Shown piece by piece: positions 57,401 through 64,000 of a DNA stretch of 64,000 nt. The number at the start of each line of letters is the position of its first letter. Position 1 is the first letter of the stretch. The notes beneath the pieces were generated by a model. That model was not told where the DNA came from and ran no database searches. It was given only the letters and a program-made list of their open reading frames with translations. A program made the translations under genes and the position numbers. Origin of the DNA: Sodiomyces alkalinus F11 (Eukaryota; Ascomycota; Sordariomycetes; Glomerellales; Plectosphaerellaceae); contig NW_021167094.1 of the NCBI RefSeq assembly GCF_003711515.1, positions 186,001 through 250,000 of the forward strand, read 5' to 3'.

Positions 57401-59256
57401 AACGCCTTGACAACGCGCAATGCGCCTTGCTGATCTGGTGCCGACAGTACAAGGAGCTGTTCTTTCATCTGGTCATGGTCGCCGTTCAAGTGCAGCGTGT
57501 CGGATTCATTCTCCTTGGCCGTTACGGGACTGGCCCTCACCATCTTAGAGGCGCGGTACTGCTCAACGTAGTATGCTCCCTCATCTACGACGGCATGAGC
57601 ATTGGTGCCACCAAAGCCGAAGCAGTTGACGCTCACCCGGCGGAGACCAGAAGTCGGCCAAGAAAGCGGTTGTGTCGGAACCTGACGGGACGAAAAGGTC
57701 AGCTATCGTCAGCATAAAGCGGCACGCATATCATCTCAACAACGTACCTTCAGTCCCCATGCGTCAAAGTCAATCTCCCGGTTGCCCATCTTGAAATTGG
57801 CATTGGGTGGGATCTCTCCTTTCTCTACCACCAACACGCCCTTGATGAGACCCGCAATCCCGGCGGCGCCCTCGAGATGGCCGACGTTCGGCTTGACGGA
57901 TCCCACAAGGAGAGCTTCTCCAGAGTGACGTCCGGAGGCGATGGTCTCTGCGACCGCCGTCAGTTCTGTGAGGTCTCCAGCTTTGGTGCCCGTCCCGTGG
58001 CACTCGACGTACGCCGTCTTGCAGAAATCTAATCCGGCCTTGTTATATACGCTCCGGATATTGTCGACTTGGGCAACCTTGCTCGGCAGGGTGATACCGG
58101 GAGTCCGGCCGTCCTGATTCACGTGAGTGCCCTTGATCACAGCTCGTATGGGGTCATTATCCTTGAGGGCGTCGGACAATCTCTTCAAGACGACAAAGCC
58201 CACTCCTTCTCCCCGGCCATATCCGTTTGCTCGATAATCGAATGTAAAGCATTTCCCATCGGGACTGAGGAAATTCAATGCAGTCATCGGCATCATGGTG
58301 TTGGGAGTTAAAATAATCCCCGCGCCAGCAGCCAGAGCCTTGTCATCAGAGAGAGTCAGTCAGTGGGAAACCGGATCGAGAGGGCGGAAGCACAGAGCCA
58401 TAAGCTTGGGCTTTTAGCTAACAACTCACAATCGAACTGGCTCCGGAAAGGAGGCTCTGGCAGGCGTGGTGGACGGCGACAAGACTACCGCTACATCCTG
58501 TGTCCAGGGTGATGCTTTCTCCACGCAGATCGTAGAAATAGGAGATTCGGTTGGACATAATAGCCGTTCCCGTACCGGTCGCCGCGTATTGAGGTTGGTA
58601 GTCCATATCCCGCAGGGATACTTGTTCATAATCTGTAGAACCATGGTTAAATTATCTTCTTTACATGTAGCATGACCACGAGGGATGCGGAACGAACCTC
58701 TCACAAAGGAGCCAACGTAAACCGACGTATCGGATCCCTTCAAATCTTCCACGAGGAGGCCAGCTACATGTGGTCAGTGCATCGAATGACATCCATGAAA
58801 AGGCCATTGACCAGCTTACAGTTTTCTATCGCTTCGTAGGACGTCTCAAGAAGGAGACGTTGTTGAGGATCCATGGCGCTGACATCATCCTCGTTCATGT
58901 AGAAAAACTATCACCGTCAGTAAGATACGCTCTATCTCGTCGGTACTAAATCACACATACAGAGGCGTCGAATGAAGCGATATCATCCCGAAGGAAGTGG
59001 GCACCTCGAAACGAAATCTATGTCTCCACCGATCAGTACGTCTGAGGGCCTAAATAGGAGGATTCCAGGACGGATGTTCACTCACGCTGCCCTGTCGATG
59101 ACCGTCGGGGTGGTAGAAACCCTTCATGTTCATACGATCTTCAGGAAACTTGGACCAAGCTGTCTTCCGCGCCTTGAGCATTTTCCATAGCTTCTCCGGA
59201 GACGTGGCATCTCCGGGGAAACGGCAGCTCATGCCGATGACGGCGATGTCAGCCAT
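51436..59256 (-). CDS. Highly reducing iterative type I polyketide synthase
   Basis: Ten exons, all in phase: 59086-59256, 58961-59017, 58820-58907, 58698-58763, 58430-58632, 57748-58338, 56111-57681, 53079-56023, 52396-53015, 51436-52329; 2401 aa. Domain order is KS-AT-DH-(cMT remnant)-ER-KR-ACP. KS about 1-430: Cys174 in DTGCSGS, His309 in ECHGTGT, His349 in NVGHLEG. AT about 555-885: Ser653 in GHSSG. DH about 950-1260: His990, and Asp1180 in LDAVFQ. At about 1283-1408 there is a short cMT-like stretch lacking a SAM motif. ER at about 1683-1960 has GASIYGQ where GGVGQ is usual. KR from about 2010: GGLGGLG at 2017-2023, Tyr2173 in YSAGN. ACP: Ser2358 in GIDSL. There is no release domain, as usual for this class. 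Such enzymes make reduced polyketide chains from malonyl-CoA; the product is unknown. No cluster partners are seen within the window. Confidence 0.95.
53051..53063. repeat. 13-base G homopolymer inside a PKS intron
   Basis: Thirteen G on the plus strand, thirteen C on the coding strand, within the 63-bp intron 53016-53078 of the polyketide synthase. Confidence 0.9.
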
Positions 59257-61460
59257 TGGGAAGGTTTGTAGTCTTACATCAACCGCTGGAGGATGGAGCG
59301 TGAGATGTGGCGAAGTTGCTCAACCTTCTTCGATGATCAATGGCACAGAGATGTTGTCATGGAGGGGGGGGGACAGGGTGGGATGATGATGAAAAGAGAA
59401 GGGGTTTTAGTCTTTTGGCACAAAAGGTAGAGGTAAAAGAGTGAATGAAATGAAATTTTGCAGAGCCAGGGAAGGAGCGACTTTTGTGGGATAGGGAGTA
59501 GAAAATAGGCACAGGGAAATAAAGGAAGGGACCCTACCGGATTCACAATAACCTAACGTCTTCTCTTTCATCTTAAGCATTGCCGCTGCCGAATTGGGAA
59601 GAGCCGGTGACTGAAAAAGCTGAACGGTGATCCATGAACGGGGATGAGTTGGAGAGAACTCTGATGACAGAATAATGGACGCCGTAAGATCATGAAATTG
59701 CAGGACATAATGCCTCCGCCCATTAATAGGGGGAAGGGCCAGGAAACCATGTTAGTGTAGTACAAAAACAGATGGTGTATGGTCAATAAAAATCTCAAAG
59801 AGTATATCTCAACATAGCCCATAGACTCTAGAGTGAGTATCACCAAAAATGTGTGATGCAGGCGGCGGCTAGCCCTTTGAAGGTAGCAAGTCAGGGACTA
59901 ACTGGTAACAGAAGCTGGACAGACCTTTGCTGTCTACAAACAATATTGAGTTGGCAAAGGACGCTGTAAGAAGATTTTCACAGGGTCTGAACTAGTCCCG
60001 GTCCCGACAGGAGTCGGCTCGAACCAAGACTTGGACCTCGAATAGGGACACAATAAAATGGTTGGCGACAAAAGCATTGGGATAGGTCTGCAAACGCCAG
60101 ACTGAAGTGTCCTCGGCATCAAGGCTGTTTCTGCATTGGATAGGACGATGACGATGACGACGACGACGACGAGGAGGTGATTTTCACCCGCGCAATCTGA
60201 ACCGCATGGTACGAATCTGCAAAACCATCGTCTAGACCAGCGACGACGACAATCGAGAGGCACGAACTGGATATTGCCGCATGGTCCGGTCCGGCTGTGA
60301 ACTCAAAAAACGCTCCGCATACAGACAGCTAGACGGTCCGAGGGTGCAGAGGGTGGCAGAGGGTGTCATAACAGAAGACCGAAGATGTGCTGTCCCGGAG
60401 ACAGCCCAAATCAATGGGGTCAGAGGAGATCCGTGTCATCGTATTCGTGATGCAGAACTAAGAACGTAATTCGATCCTGCAGATACCCTACACATAAACA
60501 TAAGTTCACAGCTTGATCGGATGAGGGCGCAAAGCAGGTAAGAACTGGCGGCAGCTCTAGGTTCGAAACCTGGTAGACATGTGAAGTCGAGAGCGATGCC
60601 CAGTGTATGGATGCGAAAGAGATGAGGTTATTTATTTGTCACGTGCTATACTTCAGAGATATGTCTCGGGTCACGTGACGTACGTGACAACGACGTCGAC
60701 TCTACAAGGCTTGCTTGCTCTCTATTTCTTCGTCCGGCAAGTCATGATACGTGATAGGACCAAACATATGGATTCTGCATACCTAGGCATATCGTCTCCG
60801 GGGCTCACGAAGTCTGTTCTCGCAGGGAGCGGGATCCGTTGTGTTCTTGATGCCGCATTGCCGACTTCAGCGAACGCAAGGGCACGCCCCGAACCGAGTT
60901 ATTACGCCCAAACACTGTAATATGTTGCTATTTTAAGCCTATTGTCTGCCTTTCTGTCCTAAGAGCTACTTACTTGAGATGATCCATCCTTGATTCTTTC
61001 TAGGTAGGAGCAGGCTCTCGGATCCCCATGTTTTCATGTGTCCAGCGAGGTAAGACCGATATTTTTCTTCAACCCGTCTTGCTCAACCATGGTAAATCCT
61101 GGCGGCCTTGCCCTCTGTCCTCCGCTCACAATTTTTTTTTTTGTTTGGGTTTTCTTCTTTTGTCTACCCATCATTGCCATGCATTCTTTTTCTAGCCTTC
61201 CCTTTTTTTTTCCTTTTTCTTTTCTGGGGGAAAAGGAGGGGTTTCGTGTTTTTTTCCCTGTCTCTTTTTTTTTCTCTGACTTCATTTTCTTCTTCATTTT
61301 CTTCGTAATCGTTGCTGATCCTCCAATTGATCCATATCGCTGTGCTCCGAAGGCATGGAGTATCATTTCTTCCAAAGCAGATTCTAACCGAATCTTCGCA
61401 TCCAATTGGGATGGCATGCAAGATCAATCCCGAGGAGACGCGTGCTCAATGTATGCACCT
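59257..61460. other. PKS upstream region and 3' region of the 61461 gene
   Basis: 2.2 kb without a gene. The PKS promoter must lie at its left end; no divergent cluster gene is present. It contains a GAC/GAT triplet tract (about 60144-60177). A tRNA-like TTCGAAA loop at 60562-60568 was judged not to be a tRNA. T-rich tracts at 61132-61275 are A/G-rich on the strand of the next gene, after its stop. Confidence 0.55.
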
Positions 61461-63410
61461 TTATCCAGCCAAGGCTGTCGATTTTCCAAAGAATGTTCCC
61501 TGGCATGATGGGTCCACTGCATCCTCAGGGGGCTTCTGCCACGGGCAGTAAGTGTCAAGGTCACTTCCGTAGTCCAAGTTATGCAGCAGCGTAGCGAAGA
61601 CCATGGGCAAAAGGGGTCCGGCAGCCTCGTACAAAGGCATATTGTTGACTTGCTCGACCTCGAGGGGGTCGCACGCCACCCTGGCGTTGCTTCGTCGCCG
61701 GTCACCGATGACACCGACGACACCGACGCTACGCTGGAGACGGCGATTGTGGGCCTGTTGAATCACGACATCCATGGAGTCGGGAAAGTCGTCGGCGGCC
61801 GCATGGAACTGGTGATAAACCTTTCTGTTGCGGTTTTCGAGGTTTTCGAGTGCTTCGCAAGTCTTAGCGAACGAACCCACCACGTGCTGCCGACGTTCAA
61901 GCAGTGGATAATGCGTCGCCCACTCTTCGGATACGGTGATGGGCTCGTGCATATTGGGCATCCCGTAGGGATAATATTTCCTGACCTCCTCCGGAAACTT
62001 GGTGTCCACAACGTCGTCTCCGGTGTGGATGGCGTGGAGAACGGACTGCAGCCGACCCACGACCGGCGAAGTATGACGGGACGAAACCTCGGGAAACGAT
62101 GTGGCCCGTAATTCAGCGAGAGAAGACTCGTAGGTGAGAGGTCGATCCGGTTGGAAGACGGGCGGCTCCCCAGCACCACCAGATACAGCCAACTCCATAA
62201 TGGGACAATGCCGAAGAGCGACGACGGACGGCGATCTTGTCTCATGATGCCTGGTATTGCTGTCAACCAGAGCCCTGAATTCGACAGCCGCAGCGTCGTT
62301 CTCGGAAACGACAAGCCCACGACGGCCGCGGCTATGAAGGGCACGAAGTGCCGAGTCAAAAGTCGAAGGGTTGTATTGGCGATGGCCAGGGGGGCCTGCA
62401 GTTAGAGGGAGCGGGGCGCCGGGGCCGGTTGCCAAAGTCGACTTGTAGCCTCCACAGATGTTGGTAACGTTGACAGCTTCCCCAGTTGGCTCCCCGAAGG
62501 CCTGGCGGTTATGGTTAAGATAATGAGCCCGCGAGGAAGGAAACGTGTCGCGGTTTTTCGGCTCACGAGGGGGTGCATTGCTAAAACGACTCGAGCGAGT
62601 CTCTGCCGGTGAACGGGATTGTCTGCCTCTCCCGGCTGTATCCAAATGTCCAGGGGTCTGGGGAGCAACGGAAGCGATACTGAAACGACTGTTGTTTACA
62701 GCATTGACGGGTTCCGAGTGGGAGAGGCGTGGCCTAGGTTGCAGCAGTTTCAGAGCCCTCTTCTGGTTCGGATTCGGGTATGAAGCCAGGTTATGAAGAG
62801 ACTTGACAGTTAGGCGACCGAGAGCATGCTCGAAGGGGCTGCCATTGGAAGACAAGTCACCGTCTTCTTCAGCGGCACAGTCTTGCTGGCTGGCCTCGTC
62901 GACTTCGTTCCCGTTAACAGCCGGCGTCATCATACCTGGGCTAGGCTGAGACTGAGAGGAGTGCAGGCTCCGGGACTGAGACCGCGGGGCAGACATGCCA
63001 ATGCGGTCAGGCGTCTCAATATCCTTCTTAGCATGAGGCGGGGTCACGGCACGGTCTTGGTTCTGCTGCAGAGGATTATATACCGGCATGGCACGGGCTG
63101 GGGCGCTGTCGAAGTCGGCTTGATCATAAGGTGAAAGCATCTCCTGCAGCGACAAAGCTTCAAGGGCTGACTTGGGGAAGAGGGACCGTTCCATGGTGCC
63201 AGGACTAGGACCGGGCGGGTCGGGAGGCCACTTGAAGGCACGGCGGAGGCGAGTGGGAGGTTTGATGGGCTGAACTGCCTTGGGATTGTAGATGGTACCC
63301 GCCGTGGTGTACTTCGGAGAGTCTGCCTCGTTGTGGTTTCTCTCAGGGCCTGGGGAGAAGCTGGTTATGGCAGTGCTGGCAGAGGAAGAGGCGGGCGAGG
63401 GATTGTCCAT
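61461..63410 (-). CDS. Hypothetical fungal protein, largely disordered
   Basis: Single open frame of 649 aa from Met 63410 (MDNPSPASSSASTAITSF). The first 350 residues are Pro/Ser/Arg-rich and disordered, with basic RRAFKWPPDPPG. A better ordered region follows from about 420 to the end (RPLTYESSLAELRATSFPEV, KYYPYGMPNMHEPITVSEEWATHYP, KTCEALENLENRNRKVYHQF). These Tyr/Trp-rich, helix-forming blocks suggest a folded domain. No catalytic motif, signal peptide or membrane segment is visible. I do not recognise the family. A 3'-terminal intron cannot be excluded because the final 30 residues look less conserved. It lies 2.2 kb upstream of the PKS in the same orientation; a link to the PKS is not supported by its sequence. 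Confidence 0.7.
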   Translation of the reverse strand: MDNPSPASSSASTAITSFSPGPERNHNEADSPKYTTAGTIYNPKAVQPIKPPTRLRRAFKWPPDPPGPSPGTMERSLFPKSALEALSLQEMLSPYDQADFDSAPARAMPVYNPLQQNQDRAVTPPHAKKDIETPDRIGMSAPRSQSRSLHSSQSQPSPGMMTPAVNGNEVDEASQQDCAAEEDGDLSSNGSPFEHALGRLTVKSLHNLASYPNPNQKRALKLLQPRPRLSHSEPVNAVNNSRFSIASVAPQTPGHLDTAGRGRQSRSPAETRSSRFSNAPPREPKNRDTFPSSRAHYLNHNRQAFGEPTGEAVNVTNICGGYKSTLATGPGAPLPLTAGPPGHRQYNPSTFDSALRALHSRGRRGLVVSENDAAAVEFRALVDSNTRHHETRSPSVVALRHCPIMELAVSGGAGEPPVFQPDRPLTYESSLAELRATSFPEVSSRHTSPVVGRLQSVLHAIHTGDDVVDTKFPEEVRKYYPYGMPNMHEPITVSEEWATHYPLLERRQHVVGSFAKTCEALENLENRNRKVYHQFHAAADDFPDSMDVVIQQAHNRRLQRSVGVVGVIGDRRRSNARVACDPLEVEQVNNMPLYEAAGPLLPMVFATLLHNLDYGSDLDTYCPWQKPPEDAVDPSCQGTFFGKSTALAG

Positions 63411-64000
63411 GGCTCGAGACGTTATTTATCGCGTTTGCATGGCAGGTTTCGTCTTGGCTTGAACGATCAAGTGGACGGCTTCTGGTCTGGCCAGGCACTT
63501 GCAATCCGTTTACCTCGTAGGGAAGGCGTGTTGAAAGTTGACTGGACTGGGAGCAAAACTTAATAGAAGCTCCCATGCAGCAATGGGGCTGGAACTGACC
63601 GTAAAAGAAGAGAGATTGCGGCCGATGTCGTCGAATGAAGATAGATTGAACAGTGCTCTTTCTGGCGTATTGAGAACAGAGAAAGCGTTGCCACGATGGA
63701 ACAACACTTAGTAGGGAATGGTGTACAATGGAAAGATGCGCGAATAAGTTGACCGACTGCCTGTAGATGACGATGGCGAGGCGCGGAAAGAAGAAGATGG
63801 GTAAAGTCCAAAGAAGCGGAAGGTTCAGAACGAGGATAGCCCTAGGGACTAGAGTGGGCTGAAGTGCAAGTACGGAGAGGAACGGTAAGAAGCGGAAGGG
63901 TAAGGGGAAGGAGTTATCTCAGGCAGACATCTTAGGTGAGATCGCCAGGTGATGACTGATGAGGTATGGCAACGAAGGCAAGGAAGCCTAGAAGTCACCA
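63411..64000. other. Upstream region at the right edge
   Basis: Leader or promoter of the 61461-63410 gene, to the end of the window. The plus strand is purine-rich at 63780-63920, so it is CT-rich on the gene's strand, as expected of a fungal promoter or 5' UTR. No gene is supported. Confidence 0.5.

Noticed and set aside
57631..57690. Apparent frameshift at a PKS exon start near the KS-AT boundary
   Set aside because: Re-reading the bases showed CTT TCT TGG CCG ACT in phase with GTT CCG; the frame is intact.
60541..60580. Possible tRNA: GGTTCGAAACC matches a B box and can form a 5-bp T-stem
   Set aside because: The following seven bases (TAGACAT) have no upstream partner for an acceptor stem, and no A box or anticodon arm is found at suitable spacing.
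61034..61508. Lys-rich and Phe-rich ORFs on both strands
   Set aside because: Products of the homopurine/homopyrimidine tract after the stop of the 61461-63410 gene.

Overview
The window is nuclear DNA of a filamentous ascomycete (Pezizomycotina, most likely Sordariomycetes). Protein genes carry short introns of about 50-120 bp with GT..AG ends and CTRAC branch points. The elongation factor 1-alpha gene has the codon bias and intron layout usual in this class. The genes include fungus-restricted families: a Zn2Cys6 regulator, an iterative highly reducing polyketide synthase, a KREV/RSR1-type GTPase and SLS1. I see no rRNA, convincing tRNA, CRISPR array or intact transposon. Coding models were built by hand from reading frame, splice motifs and family resemblance, with no transcript evidence.

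Layout. 1-458: the 5' end of coatomer gamma (SEC21, minus strand, running off the left edge). After about 4 kb without a gene come tef1 (+, 4707-6595), SLS1 (-, 7301-10280), a MAGE-domain NSE3 (+, 10681-11914), the small spliceosome protein SF3b5 (-, 12316-12739) and a MYND-like zinc protein (+, 13235-14744). This is a compact housekeeping block of alternating convergent and divergent pairs. A Zn2Cys6 transcription factor follows (+, 15554-18327). A gene-poor stretch then holds only a Whi3/Scw1-type RNA-binding protein (-, 22796-24466) with a long leader, a short-chain dehydrogenase (+, 31608-32768) and a Rap/RSR1-type GTPase (+, 38496-39703). Next are two minus-strand genes for single-pass membrane proteins (40598-41425 and 42854-45626; the second has an EGF-like module) and a secretory-pathway membrane protein (+, 49321-50517). 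The right end holds a 10-exon highly reducing PKS of 2401 aa (-, 51436-59256) and a long disordered fungal protein (-, 61461-63410).

How the genes relate. Most are independent core functions: vesicle coat, translation, mitochondrial gene expression, SMC5/6, splicing, polarity GTPase and RNA-binding control. The PKS is the only specialised-metabolism gene. It looks like an orphan, because no tailoring enzyme, transporter, trans-enoylreductase or recognisable cluster regulator lies within several kilobases. Its KS, AT, DH, KR and ACP active sites are present, but the C-methyltransferase region is shrunken and lacks its SAM motif, and the enoylreductase motifs are altered.

More than a third of the window is intergenic DNA. 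It carries many copies of two short palindromic motifs (TACGAAGTA/TACGGAGTA types and CCTAAGGTA types), several microsatellites and homopolymer tracts. The strongest candidates for follow-up are the PKS domain decay, the dispersed palindromes, the start-codon-only exon of SF3b5 and the EGF-like type II membrane protein.
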